Of a stretch of DNA of 64,000 bases, positions 1 through 10,074 are shown one piece after another (position 1 is the first letter of the stretch; each line of letters begins with the position of its first letter). Both the position numbers and the translations under genes were made by a program. This DNA comes from Actinomadura latina NBRC 106108 (GTDB taxonomy: Bacteria; Actinomycetota; Actinomycetes; Streptosporangiales; Streptosporangiaceae). The notes under the pieces are model-generated. The model was not told the origin of the DNA and searched no databases. It worked only from the letters and a program-made list of their open reading frames with translations. The stretch is from NCBI RefSeq assembly GCF_001552195.1, contig NZ_BCQS01000028.1:1-64000 (forward strand), in the 5' to 3' direction.

Positions 1-189
1 CCGCTCTCGCGTTTCCCGCTCCGGGGCAACCCTTCAAGCCTACCCGATCCGCCCCGTTTGTCCAACTCTGAGGCGGTTCGTCCTCGCGCGTCCCAATCGG
101 TGGAGACATGACGACTCGCCACCGAGTTGGTCTGCAGAGGATCCCCCGGGGCCGGCCGCCTGTTCGGCGTCCCGCCTCCCCTTGGGGCG

Positions 190-224
190 AGTAGAACATT
201 AGATCCACCCGCCAGGGGCGTCAA
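190..224 (-). promoter_or_regulatory. strong promoter reading left out of the window, probably of an rRNA operon
   Basis: On the minus strand a -35 TTGACG (219-224) and a -10 TAATGT (196-201) are separated by exactly 17 nt, a near-consensus vegetative promoter and unusually good for such GC-rich DNA. Transcription would run from about 189 towards position 1. That leader has no ORF, and it ends in a GC-rich stretch (about 1-35) that I remember as similar to 16S leaders of Actinomadura-like species. I infer that a 16S rRNA gene lies just outside the left edge. The promoter itself is well supported; the rRNA assignment is not proven by anything inside the window. Confidence 0.6.
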
Positions 225-351
225 ATCGGCGCCGCCCGGGTATGAATTCGCAGGTCACATGCTGTTTTCAGGACGCTCATGATGCCCGGAGACGTCCCTC
301 GTAACCGCACTGTGACGTGTATCTACCGAAGTTTTCCCGCCTCATGACGAC

Positions 352-380
352 CGCCCGCCCGGAAGTCCGACGGGCGGGCG
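352..380 (-). terminator. hairpin terminator behind tyrS
   Basis: A perfect 10-bp inverted repeat (CGCCCGCCCG at 352-361, CGGGCGGGCG at 371-380) with a 9-nt loop begins 24 nt after the tyrS stop codon. It has no U-tract, as is common for actinobacterial terminators. It would separate tyrS from the strong promoter downstream. Confidence 0.6.
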
Positions 381-404
381 TCCGGGCGGGCGAGCCGGGA
401 CGGC

Positions 405-1682
405 TCAGGACGCGGTCACCTCGACGCCGCCCACGTTCCGCTTACCCCGCCGCAGGACGAGGAATCGGCCGTGGAGCAGGTCGCCGGCCACCGGTACGGC
501 GTCCTCCGACTCGACCTTGGCGTTGTTCAGGTACGCACCGCCCTGCGAGATGGCGCGGCGCGCCTCAGACTTGCTCTTGCACAGGCCGGACGCCGCCAGG
601 AGGTCCACCACGCCCGGCAGGTCGCCGGGCGGCACCTCGGCACGGGGGACCTCTGCCAGTGCGGCCTTCAGCGTCCGCTCGTCCAGTTCCTCCAGGGAGC
701 CCTGCCCGAACAGGGCGCGGGAGGCCGCCACGACGCGGGCTGTCTCGTCCGCCCCGTGCACGAGCGTGGTCATCTCCTCGGCGAGCGCCCGCTGCGGGGC
801 GCGGGCCGCCGGACGGTCGGCGCCCTGCTTCACCAGCTCCTCGATCTCCTCGCGGGGACGGAAGCTGAAGAACTTCAGGAACTGCTCCACGTCACGGTCG
901 TCCGCGTTGATCCAGAACTGGTAGAACGCGTACGGCGAGGTGAGCTCGGGGTCGAGCCAGTACGTCTCGCCGCCGGCCGTCTTGCCGAACTTCGAACCGT
1001 CCGCCTTGGTGAGGAGCGGGGTGGTCAGCGCGTGCGCGCTGCCGCCCTCGACGCGGCGGATCAGGTCGACGCCCGCGGTGAGGTTGCCCCACTGGTCGCT
1101 GCCGCCCGTCTGCAGCCGGCACCCGTGCCGCCGGTAGAGCTCCAGGAAGTCCATCGACTGGAGCAGGACGTAGCTGAACTCGGTGTAGCTCATCCCCGTC
1201 GAGTCGAGCCGGGCCTTCACCGTCTCGCGGGCGAGCATCCGGTTGACCGGGAAGTGCTTGCCGATGTCGCGCAGGAACTCGATGGCGGACATGGGGCCCG
1301 TCCAGTCGAGGTTGCTGACCATCGTCGCGCCGGTCGGGCCCTCGTGGAAGTCGAGGAACTTCGACACCTGGCCGCGGACCCGCTCGACCCAGGCGGCCAC
1401 GGTCTCCTCGGAGTTCAGCACGCGTTCGGCGCTCTTGCCGCTCGGGTCGCCGATCAGGCCGGTGGCGCCGCCGACGAGGCCGATGGGCCGGTGCCCGGCC
1501 TGCTGGAAGCGCCGCAGCGTGAGGATCTGGATGAGGTTGCCGAGGTGCAGCGAGGGCGCCGTCGGGTCGAACCCGCAATAGAGCGTGACCGGTCCCGCGG
1601 CGAGCAGGGCCCGCAGATCGTCCAGGTCGGTGGACTGCGCGATCAGGCCGCGCCACGCGAGATCGTCCAGGATATCGGTCAC
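405..1682 (-). CDS. tyrS: tyrosyl-tRNA synthetase
   Basis: Class Ic aminoacyl-tRNA synthetase that charges tRNA-Tyr in the cytoplasm. The 425-residue length fits the bacterial TyrRS family. The HIGH-type motif appears as HLGN at residues 46-49. The KMSKS loop appears as KFGKT around residue 230, the usual form in this subfamily. A C-terminal S4 RNA-binding domain covers about residues 355-420 (LCKSKSEARRAI followed by GGAYLNN). The start is GTG at 1682. A 7-bp GC hairpin (1714-1720 with 1731-1737) sits in the 5' leader; I see no T-box. It is the last gene before the putative rRNA promoter and is followed by a clear terminator hairpin. Confidence 0.97.
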   Translation of the reverse strand: MTDILDDLAWRGLIAQSTDLDDLRALLAAGPVTLYCGFDPTAPSLHLGNLIQILTLRRFQQAGHRPIGLVGGATGLIGDPSGKSAERVLNSEETVAAWVERVRGQVSKFLDFHEGPTGATMVSNLDWTGPMSAIEFLRDIGKHFPVNRMLARETVKARLDSTGMSYTEFSYVLLQSMDFLELYRRHGCRLQTGGSDQWGNLTAGVDLIRRVEGGSAHALTTPLLTKADGSKFGKTAGGETYWLDPELTSPYAFYQFWINADDRDVEQFLKFFSFRPREEIEELVKQGADRPAARAPQRALAEEMTTLVHGADETARVVAASRALFGQGSLEELDERTLKAALAEVPRAEVPPGDLPGVVDLLAASGLCKSKSEARRAISQGGAYLNNAKVESEDAVPVAGDLLHGRFLVLRRGKRNVGGVEVTAS

Positions 1683-1784
1683 GGTCTCCCTCGTCTCAGG
1701 CTTGCTTTCCTGTGCCCGCCAGGCTGCACCGGCGGGCGCGTGTCACGCCAACGATATTTCAACGCCCGCCCGCGAGGGGGCCGG

Positions 1785-2420
1785 TCAGCCGCCGGCGGGG
1801 ATCTTCTTGCGCTGCTTCGGGACGTGCGGGCGGTACGGGGAGACGGTGGGGTCGCCGTCGATCCAGAACCGCCACGGGACGTCCTTCGCGCTGCTCACCC
1901 CGGTCCGCGGGCCGTTGCGGATCAGCGCGGGATCCGCGGGCTCGCCCTCAAGGACGGTCATCTCCCCGCCCGGAGTGCACACGTCCAGGCCGTTCTGCTC
2001 GCGGACGACGCCGAGCGCCTGGCAGAGCCGGGCCGGGCCGCGGGCCAGGTCGCGGACGGTCGAGCGTGGCCGGCGCGCGCGGGCGAGATCCTCACCCCCG
2101 ATGATCTCGCCCGCGCGGAGCAGCACCGCCACGGACGTCCCGTCCGGCCCGCAGACCAGGTTCATGCAGAAGTGCATGCCGTAGGTGAAGTACACGTAGA
2201 CGTGGCCGGGAGGCCCGAACATCACCTCGTTGCGCCGTGTCCGCCCCCGGTAGGCGTGGGAGGCGGGGTCCAGAGGACCCGCGTACGCCTCCACCTCCGT
2301 CAGCCGCGCGGCCACCTCGCCTTCCGGGGTGCGGTGTGTGACCACATGCCCGAGAAGCGATGGCGCGACCTCGTCCACCGGGCGGTCGAAGAATTCCCGT
2401 GGCAGCAACGCTCCGTCCAT
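1785..2420 (-). CDS. DNA-3-methyladenine glycosylase (AAG/MPG family)
   Basis: A 211-residue monofunctional glycosylase that removes alkylated purines, starting base-excision repair. The family landmarks are visible: an EVEAY segment near residue 42, the YFTYGMHFCMN core near residue 80, and the RGPARLCQALG segment near residue 126 that shapes the base-binding pocket. It belongs to the AAG/MPG fold (eukaryote-like, also found in Bacillus and actinobacteria), not the AlkA HhH family. It lies between argH and tyrS on the same strand, 102 nt upstream of tyrS, so the two could be co-transcribed. The gene name varies (mpg, aag), so no symbol is given. Confidence 0.93.
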   Translation of the reverse strand: MDGALLPREFFDRPVDEVAPSLLGHVVTHRTPEGEVAARLTEVEAYAGPLDPASHAYRGRTRRNEVMFGPPGHVYVYFTYGMHFCMNLVCGPDGTSVAVLLRAGEIIGGEDLARARRPRSTVRDLARGPARLCQALGVVREQNGLDVCTPGGEMTVLEGEPADPALIRNGPRTGVSSAKDVPWRFWIDGDPTVSPYRPHVPKQRKKIPAGG

Positions 2421-2440
2421 CGCCTCACCGTGGTCTAGGG

Positions 2441-2460
2441 GGCCGGTTCTCCGCCCGGCC
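2441..2460 (-). terminator. short hairpin behind argH
   Basis: A 6-bp stem (GGCCGG 2441-2446, CCGGCC 2455-2460) with an 8-nt loop lies between the argH stop and the glycosylase start. It is a plausible but weak terminator for the arginine genes, with no U-tract. Confidence 0.35.
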
Positions 2461-2499
2461 AGCCTACGGCGCTCCTCGCACCGCGCCGGACGCGCCGGG

Positions 2500-3918
<1,419 letters not shown>

Positions 3919-4003
3919 TGAGATCCTCTTCTTCCCACCACTGATCGTTGTCGTCCCATCTCACCACGCCGGCCGTCCCCGCGCGGCCGGGCGTGCGCTC
4001 GCG

Positions 4004-4041
4004 CCGCGCGGGGACGCCGTGCTCATGGCGTCCCCGCGCGG
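4004..4041 (-). terminator. very stable hairpin between argG and argH
   Basis: A perfect 15-bp inverted repeat (4004-4018 and 4027-4041) encloses the 8-nt loop GTGCTCAT. It sits in the 180-nt gap after argG and before argH. Without a U-tract it could be an actinobacterial terminator, an mRNA stabiliser or an RNase processing site. It works equally on either strand. Confidence 0.6.
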
Positions 4042-4098
4042 TGACGCGGCGTCCGGCCCAGGGTACGGCGAAACCGGCCCCCGCCCGCCGCCGCGTGC

Positions 4099-5301
4099 TC
4101 AGGCCCGCTGGTCGCGGTCGCGCTGGGCGGCGATCTTGGTGGGCAGGCTCCACAGCTCGACGAAGCCCTTGGCGAGGCTCTGGTCGAAGGTGTCGCCGGT
4201 GGCGTAGGTGGCGAGGTCGTAGCTGTAGAGGGACGCGGCGCTGCGCCGGCCGGTGACGACGGCGCGGCCGCCGTGCAGGGTCAGCCGGACGTCGCCGGAC
4301 ACGTGCTGCTGCGCGTCGGCGATGAACGCGTCCAGGGAGTCCTTCAGCGGCGAGAACCACAGCCCGTCGTAGGCCAGCTCGCCCCACCGCTGGTCGACGG
4401 ACCGCTTGAAGCGGGCGAGGTCGCGCTCGACGGTGACGTTCTCCAGCTCCATGTGCGCGGTGATGAGCGCGACCGCGGCCGGGGCCTCGTAGACCTCGCG
4501 GCTCTTGATGCCGACGAGCCGGTCCTCGACCATGTCGATGCGGCCGACGCCCTGCGCGCCGGCGCGCCGGTTCAGCTCGGCGATGACCTGGTACGGGGTG
4601 AGCGGGCGGCCGTCCAGCGCGACCGGCACGCCGGACGCGAACGTGATGACGACCTCGTCGGCCTCGCGCGGCTCGGCGGGGTCGGCGGTGTAGTCGTAGA
4701 CGTCCTCGATGGGCCCGTTCCAGATGTCCTCCAGGAACCCGGTCTCGACGGCCCGGCCCCACAGGTTCTGGTCGATGGAGTACGGCGACTTGGCCGACAC
4801 GTCGATCGGCAGGCCCTTGTCCTCGGCGAACGCGATGGCCTTGTCGCGCGTCCAGGCGAAGTCGCGGGCGGGCGCGATGACCTTCAGGCCTGGGTCGAGG
4901 GCGGACAGGCCGGCCTCGAAGCGGACCTGGTCGTTGCCCTTGCCGGTGCAGCCGTGCGACACGGTGGTGCCGCCGAACTCCTTGGCGGCCGACACCAGGT
5001 GCTTGACGATCAGCGGCCGGGACAGCGCCGACACCAGCGGGTACCGGTCCATGTAGAGGGCGTTGGCCTGCATGGCGGGGACGCAGAAGTCCGCGGCGAA
5101 CTCCTCCCTGGCGTCCACGACGACGGCCTCGGCGGCGCCGCAGGCGAGGGCCCGCTTGCGGATGGTGTCGAGGTCCTCCCCGCCCTGGCCGACGTCCACC
5201 GCGACGGCGATGACCTCGCCGCCGGTCTGCTCGGCGAGGAACGGGATGGCGACGGAGGTGTCCAGGCCCCCGGAGTACGCGAGTACGACGCGCTCGCTCA
5301 T
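4099..5301 (-). CDS. argG: argininosuccinate synthase
   Basis: Condenses citrulline and aspartate using ATP to give argininosuccinate, the penultimate arginine step. The 400-residue protein starts with the PP-loop AYSGGLDTS (about residues 8-16) of the N-type ATP pyrophosphatases. It also has the conserved SHGCTGKGNDQVRFE segment near residue 115. The ATG at 5301 has an AGGAG site about 8 nt upstream. It lies 64 nt downstream of argR. A hairpin overlapping the argR stop may reduce read-through from the argC-R operon. It is followed by the strong hairpin before argH. Confidence 0.97.
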   Translation of the reverse strand: MSERVVLAYSGGLDTSVAIPFLAEQTGGEVIAVAVDVGQGGEDLDTIRKRALACGAAEAVVVDAREEFAADFCVPAMQANALYMDRYPLVSALSRPLIVKHLVSAAKEFGGTTVSHGCTGKGNDQVRFEAGLSALDPGLKVIAPARDFAWTRDKAIAFAEDKGLPIDVSAKSPYSIDQNLWGRAVETGFLEDIWNGPIEDVYDYTADPAEPREADEVVITFASGVPVALDGRPLTPYQVIAELNRRAGAQGVGRIDMVEDRLVGIKSREVYEAPAAVALITAHMELENVTVERDLARFKRSVDQRWGELAYDGLWFSPLKDSLDAFIADAQQHVSGDVRLTLHGGRAVVTGRRSAASLYSYDLATYATGDTFDQSLAKGFVELWSLPTKIAAQRDRDQRA

Positions 5302-5349
5302 GGTCTTTGTCTCCTGTGCGAAGTGTTCGGATTCGGAAGGCTGGGATGG

Positions 5350-5366
5350 GGGCCGCCCGGCGGCCC
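5350..5366 (-). terminator. hairpin overlapping the argR stop codon
   Basis: A 7-bp stem (GGGCCGC 5350-5356, GCGGCCC 5360-5366) with a 3-nt loop begins at the last base of the argR stop codon. It may terminate or attenuate the argC-R transcript before argG. Confidence 0.4.
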
Positions 5367-5881
5367 TAGCTTCGTCGTTCGCGCCCGTTGGTCAGTCTGA
5401 GGAGCGCTGCCGCGACGTCCTCCCCGCCGCTTGGGTCGCGGGAGATGACGAGGATCGAGTCGTCGCCCGCGACGGTCCCGAGGATCGCCGGCCATTCGGC
5501 ATGGTCGATCGCCGAGGCCAGGTACTGCGCGGCCCCCGGCGGGGTCCGCACCATGACCAGGTTGGCCGACGCCTCGGCCGAGACGAGCAGCTCCGCGGCG
5601 AGCCGGGAGAGCCGTCCGGTGAAGGTCTCGGCGGCCCCGGTGCGGGCCCGCCGGATCCGCTCGCCGCCCTCTCCGGGGACGGCGTAGATCAGGCTGCCGT
5701 CGTCGGCGCGCAGCTTCACCGCGCCGATCTCGACCAGGTCGCGCGACAGCGTGGCCTGGGTGACCTCGACGCCCTCGTCGCCGAGGAGCTTCGCGAGCTC
5801 CCCCTGCGAGTGGACGGGATGCCGGGTCAGCAGCTCGATCACCCGGGCGTGCCGGGCGGCCTTGGTCATGGGGGTCGTCAC
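5366..5881 (-). CDS. argR: arginine repressor ArgR
   Basis: Arginine-responsive repressor. An N-terminal winged helix-turn-helix (about residues 5-70, with the hallmark QATLSRDL) is followed by a C-terminal oligomerisation and arginine-binding domain ending in GDDSILVISRD. The family length is about 150-170. The start is uncertain between GTG at 5881 and ATG at 5869. I prefer the GTG: GGAG lies 8 nt before it, and it overlaps the argF stop as GTGA, repeating the coupling seen throughout the operon. Being last in argC-J-B-D-F-R, it would be autoregulated through the ARG boxes upstream of argC. Confidence 0.95.
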   Translation of the reverse strand: MTTPMTKAARHARVIELLTRHPVHSQGELAKLLGDEGVEVTQATLSRDLVEIGAVKLRADDGSLIYAVPGEGGERIRRARTGAAETFTGRLSRLAAELLVSAEASANLVMVRTPPGAAQYLASAIDHAEWPAILGTVAGDDSILVISRDPSGGEDVAAALLRLTNGRERRS

Positions 5882-6795
5882 CGGGAGCGCTCCAGCAGCC
5901 AGACGAGCAGCGCCTTCTGGGCGTGCAGCCGGTTCTCCGCCTCGTCCCAGACGCGGCTCTGCGGGCCGTCCAGGACGGACGCGGCGATCTCCTTGCCGCG
6001 GTAGGCGGGCAGGCAGTGCAGGACGATCGCCGAGGGGTCGGCGAGGGCGAGCAAGTCGTCGTTCACGGCGTACGGCTCGTAGAGGGAGGTGTCCTTGCCG
6101 TCCTGGCCCATCGACACCCACGTGTCGGTGGCGAGGACGTCGGCTCCGGCGGCGGCCTCGGCGGCGTCGTCGGTGACGGTCACGGACCCGCCGGTGGCGG
6201 CGGCGATCTCGGTGGCCCGGGCCACGACCGAGGGATCGGGCGGCAGCGACGCGGGCGCGCCCACGCGGACGTGCATCCCGGCGGTGGCGCAGCCGAGCAG
6301 GTAGGAGTGCGCCATGTTGTTGGCGCCGTCGCCGAAGTAGGCGAGGGTGACGCCGGCGAGGGCGCCCTTGGCCTCCCGGACGGTCTGCAGGTCGGCGAGG
6401 ATCTGGCAGGGGTGGAACTCGTCGGTGAGGGCGTTGACGACCGGGACGGTGGTGCCGGCGGCCATCTCGTCGATGCGCTCCTGCCCGGCCGTCCGCCACA
6501 CGATGGCGCTGACCTGCCGTTCCAGGACGCGCGCGGTGTCGGCGATGGTCTCGCCGCGGCCGAGCTGGCTCGTTCCCGCGTCCATGACGAGGGGGTTGCC
6601 GCCCAGTTCGGCGATGCCGGCGGTGAAGGACAGCCGGGTCCGGGTGGACGGCTTGTCGAACAGGACGGCGACCGACTGCGGGCCGTCGAGCGGCCGGTGG
6701 CCGAACCGGTCCTTCTTGACCTTGGCCGCGAGGTCGAGGACCTCGGCCTGCTCGGCGGGGGCGAGGTCGTCGTCCCGGAGGAAGTGCCTGGTCAT
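5878..6795 (-). CDS. argF: ornithine carbamoyltransferase
   Basis: Transfers carbamoyl from carbamoyl phosphate to ornithine, giving citrulline. The 305 residues include the carbamoyl-phosphate motif STRTR (near residue 49), FHPCQ (near 128), DTWVSMGQ (near 220) and the ornithine-binding HCLPAYRG (near 262). The ATG at 6795 overlaps the argD stop as ATGA and has an AGGGGG ribosome site inside argD. The longer in-frame reading into argD is not part of the protein. A catabolic role (arcB) is unlikely, because the gene sits inside the biosynthetic operon. Confidence 0.97.
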   Translation of the reverse strand: MTRHFLRDDDLAPAEQAEVLDLAAKVKKDRFGHRPLDGPQSVAVLFDKPSTRTRLSFTAGIAELGGNPLVMDAGTSQLGRGETIADTARVLERQVSAIVWRTAGQERIDEMAAGTTVPVVNALTDEFHPCQILADLQTVREAKGALAGVTLAYFGDGANNMAHSYLLGCATAGMHVRVGAPASLPPDPSVVARATEIAAATGGSVTVTDDAAEAAAGADVLATDTWVSMGQDGKDTSLYEPYAVNDDLLALADPSAIVLHCLPAYRGKEIAASVLDGPQSRVWDEAENRLHAQKALLVWLLERSR

Positions 6796-7985
6796 GGTCG
6801 GCCCCCCTGCGCGGCGGCATCGAGGATCGAGGGGAACGCGTCGGCGAACGACTGCGCCTCCTCCGCCGTGAGGACGAGCGGCGGCGCGATCCGCAGCGCG
6901 TCCGGCTGGAGCGCGTTGATGAGGAAGCCGGCGTCGCGGGCGGCGGCCTCCACCGCGGGTGCGTGCGGCCCGGTCAGGACGGCGGCGCGCCACAGCCCGC
7001 GCCCGCGCACGCCCGCGAGCAGCGGGTGGTCGATGGCGCCGAGTCCGGCGGCGAGGGTCTCCCCCACCGAGACGGCGGCGGCGAGGAGGCCGTCCTTCTC
7101 GATGGTGCCGAGGACGGCGAGCGCGGCGGCGGCGGCGACCGGGTTCCCGCCGAACGTGCTGCCGTGGTCGCCCTTCGCGAACAGGTCGCCGTGCGGGCCG
7201 AACGCGATGCAGGCGCCGATCGGCAGCCCGCCCCCGAGGCCCTTGGCGAGAGTGATGACGTCCGGCTCGGCGTTCTCGTGCTCGAACGCGAACCAGGTGC
7301 CGGTGCGGCCGATCGCGGACTGGATCTCGTCGGCGACGAACAGCGCGCCCGTCGCGTCGCAGATCTCACGGGCGGCCCTGAAGTAGCCGTCCGGCGGCGG
7401 GACGACCCCGGCCTCGCCCTGCGTCGGCTCCAGGAAGACGGCCGCGCACTCCTCGTCCACCGCGGCCTTCAGCGCATCGGCGTCACCGTAGGGGGCGAAC
7501 CGGACGTCGATGGCGAACGGTCCGAACGGCTCCCGGATGGCCGCCTTGCCGGTCAGCGACAGCGCCCCCATGCTCCGGCCGTGGAACCCGTTCTCCGCCG
7601 CGACGAAGTACGACCGCCCGTTCCGCTTCCCGTACTTGATGGCGAGTTTGAGCGCGCACTCGTTGGCCTCGGTGCCGCTGTTGCCGAAGAACACCTTCCC
7701 GTCGCCGCCCAGCAGTTCGCGCAGCCGCTCGGCGAGCAGCACCTCGGGCTCGTGCAGGAACAGGTTGGACGTGTGCGCCAGTGTCGCTACCTGCGACGAC
7801 ACCGCCTCGACGAGGGCCGGGTGCGCGTGCCCGAGCGAGCTGACCGCGATCCCGGCGATCAGGTCGAGGTACTCGCGGCCGGCGGCGTCCCAGACCCGGC
7901 AGCCCTCGCCGCGCACCAGCGCCACCGGCGGCACGCCGTAGTTCGGCATGAACGCGGCTTCGAAACGGCCTTGCAAGTCGCTCAT
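6792..7985 (-). CDS. argD: acetylornithine aminotransferase
   Basis: PLP-dependent class III aminotransferase that makes N-acetylornithine from N-acetylglutamate semialdehyde, and possibly also serves lysine synthesis as in other bacteria. The 397 residues contain GNSGTEANE (near 100), the PLP-contacting VADEIQSAIGRTG (near 215) and the Schiff-base lysine in TLAKGLGGGLPIGA (near 250). The ATG at 7985 overlaps the argB stop by 4 nt (ATGA), and its own stop overlaps argF, so translation is coupled on both sides. Confidence 0.96.
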   Translation of the reverse strand: MSDLQGRFEAAFMPNYGVPPVALVRGEGCRVWDAAGREYLDLIAGIAVSSLGHAHPALVEAVSSQVATLAHTSNLFLHEPEVLLAERLRELLGGDGKVFFGNSGTEANECALKLAIKYGKRNGRSYFVAAENGFHGRSMGALSLTGKAAIREPFGPFAIDVRFAPYGDADALKAAVDEECAAVFLEPTQGEAGVVPPPDGYFRAAREICDATGALFVADEIQSAIGRTGTWFAFEHENAEPDVITLAKGLGGGLPIGACIAFGPHGDLFAKGDHGSTFGGNPVAAAAALAVLGTIEKDGLLAAAVSVGETLAAGLGAIDHPLLAGVRGRGLWRAAVLTGPHAPAVEAAARDAGFLINALQPDALRIAPPLVLTAEEAQSFADAFPSILDAAAQGGRP

Positions 7986-8920
7986 GACGTCCCCTCGGCC
8001 GGGGCGCCCGGGAGGCTGGGCAGCACCATCGTTCCGATCCCTTCGTCGGTGAAGATCTCAAGGAGCAGCGAGTGCGGGACGCGCCCGTCCAGCACGTGGG
8101 CCTGCGGGACGCCGCCGCGCACGGCCGTCAGGCAGGCCTCCATCTTCGGCACCATCCCGGCCGACAGGCCGGGCAGCAGCGCCGCCAGCTCGTCGGTGGT
8201 GAGGCTGTCGATCACGTCGTCGCTGTCGGGCCAGTTCGCGTAGAGGCCGTCGACGTCGGTGAGGACCACGAGCTTCGTCGCGTCCAGCGCGACGGCCAGC
8301 GCCGCGGCGGCCGTGTCGGCGTTGACGTTGTAGACCTCGCCGTCGTCGCCGCGCGCGATGCTGGACACGACCGGGACGCGCCCGTCGTCCAGCAGTGCCC
8401 GGACGGCCCCGACCTGCACCTCGACGATCTCGCCGACCTGGCCGATGTCGACCTTCTCGCCGTCCACGACCGCGTGCTTGCGCTCGGCGGTGAACAGGTT
8501 CGCGTCCTCGCCGGACATGCCGACCGCGAACGGCCCGTGCCGGTTGATGAAGCCGACGACGTCGCGCTGCACCTGCCCGGTCAGCACCATCCGGACGACC
8601 TCCATGGCCTCCGGCGTGGTGACGCGCAGCCCGGCGGTGAACGTCGAGTCGATGCCGCTGCGGGCGAGCGCCGCGTTGATCTGCGGGCCGCCGCCGTGCA
8701 CGATCACCGGCTTCAGCCCGGCGTAGCGCAGGAACACGACGTCCTCGGCGAACGAGTGCCGCAGTGCCTCGTCCGTCATCGCGTGCCCGCCGTACTTGAT
8801 CACGACGGTCGTCCCGTGGAAGCGCTCCAGCCACGGCAGCGCCTTGATGAGCGTCTCGGCCTTCGACAGCACGCCCATCCGGTTGCCGCGGATCTCCGCG
8901 CCGCTGGTGATCGCGCTCAT
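7982..8920 (-). CDS. argB: acetylglutamate kinase
   Basis: Phosphorylates N-acetylglutamate; in many bacteria it is the arginine-feedback-controlled step. The 312 residues have the amino-acid-kinase fold: the phosphate-binding VVIKYGGHAM near residue 38 and the substrate-binding VHGGGPQIN near 73. The N-terminal extension before the kinase core is typical of arginine-sensitive hexameric enzymes, so feedback inhibition is likely (inference). The start ATG at 8920 overlaps the argJ stop as ATGA. Confidence 0.96.
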   Translation of the reverse strand: MSAITSGAEIRGNRMGVLSKAETLIKALPWLERFHGTTVVIKYGGHAMTDEALRHSFAEDVVFLRYAGLKPVIVHGGGPQINAALARSGIDSTFTAGLRVTTPEAMEVVRMVLTGQVQRDVVGFINRHGPFAVGMSGEDANLFTAERKHAVVDGEKVDIGQVGEIVEVQVGAVRALLDDGRVPVVSSIARGDDGEVYNVNADTAAAALAVALDATKLVVLTDVDGLYANWPDSDDVIDSLTTDELAALLPGLSAGMVPKMEACLTAVRGGVPQAHVLDGRVPHSLLLEIFTDEGIGTMVLPSLPGAPAEGTS

Positions 8921-10074
8921 GTGGAGTACGCCGAATTCTCGTGGACGTAGTCGGCCGTGAGGTCGGTCGTCCAGACGGTGGCGCTGTTCGGGCCGGCCGC
9001 GAGGTCGACGGTGATCGTCACGTCCCGGGGGCGCAGGTCGACCTTGTCGCGGTCGTCGCCGAACGAGCCGTTCCGGCACACCCACACGCCGTTGATCGCG
9101 ACGTTGACGTGGTCGGGCTCGAACACCGCGTCGGTGGTGCCGACCGCCGACAGCACCCGGCCCCAGTTCGGGTCCTCGCCGTGGATCGCGCATTTGAGCA
9201 GGTTGTTGCGGGCGATGGACCGCCCGACGGTGACGGCGTCGTCCTCGGACGCGGCGCCGACGACCTCGATCGCGATGGCCTTGGAGGCGCCCTCGGCGTC
9301 CACGAGCAGCTGCCGGGTGAGATCGCCGCACACCTCGGTGAGCAGCGCGGTGAACTCCTCCTCGCCCGGGGCGGTCCCGGCGGCGCCGGACGCCAGCAGC
9401 AGGACGGTGTCGTTGGTCGACATGCAGCCGTCGGAGTCGAGCCGGTCGAGGGTCGCGCCGGTCGCCGCCCGCAGCGCCCGGTCGAGCGTCCCGGCGGGCA
9501 GGTCGGCGTCGGTGGTGATGACGCACAGCATCGTGGCGAGGGACGGGGCGAGCATGCCGGCGCCCTTCGCCATCGCGCCGATCATGTAGCCGCCCTCGCC
9601 CTGCCGGAAGGAGATCTTCCCGACGGTGTCGGTGGTGCGGATCGCGTCGGCGGCGGCGAGCCCGCCGTCCCCGCGCGACAACTCGGCCGCGGCCTTGTCG
9701 ACGCCGGGCAGCAGCAGGTCCATCGGGAGCCGCTCGCCGATCAGCCCGGTGGAGCAGACGGCGATCTCGCCGGCGGAGTCCTCCAGCAGCTCGGCGGCCT
9801 TCTCGGCGGTGGCGTGGGTGTCCTGGAAGCCGGGGGCGCCGGTGCAGGCGTTGGCGCCGCCGGCGTTCAGCACGACCGCGCGGACGCGGCCGCCCTTGAG
9901 GACCTGCTCCGACCACAGGACGGGCGCGGCCTTCACGCGGTTGCGGGTGAAGACGCCGGCCGCGGCGCGGGACGGCCCGTCGTTGACGACGAGGGCCAGG
10001 TCGCGGTTCCCGCTGTCCTTGAGGCCGGCGACGACGCCGGCGGCGCGGAAACCCCTGGGGGCGGTGACGCTCAA
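8917..10074 (-). CDS. argJ: bifunctional ornithine acetyltransferase / N-acetylglutamate synthase
   Basis: Recycles the acetyl group from acetylornithine to glutamate, so the pathway is the cyclic type. Self-cleaving Ntn-hydrolase: KGAGMLAPSLATML carries the A/T cleavage site, and the new N-terminal threonine is the nucleophile of the beta chain. I place the start at TTG (10074): it has GGAG 7 nt upstream, overlaps the argC stop as TTGA, and gives 385 residues beginning (M)SVTAPRGF as in homologues. The longer reading upstream lies inside argC. Whether it also accepts acetyl-CoA cannot be seen. Confidence 0.95.
   Translation of the reverse strand: MSVTAPRGFRAAGVVAGLKDSGNRDLALVVNDGPSRAAAGVFTRNRVKAAPVLWSEQVLKGGRVRAVVLNAGGANACTGAPGFQDTHATAEKAAELLEDSAGEIAVCSTGLIGERLPMDLLLPGVDKAAAELSRGDGGLAAADAIRTTDTVGKISFRQGEGGYMIGAMAKGAGMLAPSLATMLCVITTDADLPAGTLDRALRAATGATLDRLDSDGCMSTNDTVLLLASGAAGTAPGEEEFTALLTEVCGDLTRQLLVDAEGASKAIAIEVVGAASEDDAVTVGRSIARNNLLKCAIHGEDPNWGRVLSAVGTTDAVFEPDHVNVAINGVWVCRNGSFGDDRDKVDLRPRDVTITVDLAAGPNSATVWTTDLTADYVHENSAYST

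Noticed and set aside
1683..1784. T-box riboswitch in the tyrS leader
   Set aside because: The short gap lacks the conserved T-box sequence; only a 7-bp hairpin is seen.
471..2438. Long plus-strand ORF over tyrS and the glycosylase gene
   Set aside because: It is antisense to two well-supported genes and shows no protein family features.
5878..6993. Extended starts of argF, argB, argJ, pheT and aroE into the upstream genes
   Set aside because: The extra N-terminal parts are antisense-like or overlap real upstream genes; conserved protein starts and 4-nt stop/start overlaps place the true starts downstream.
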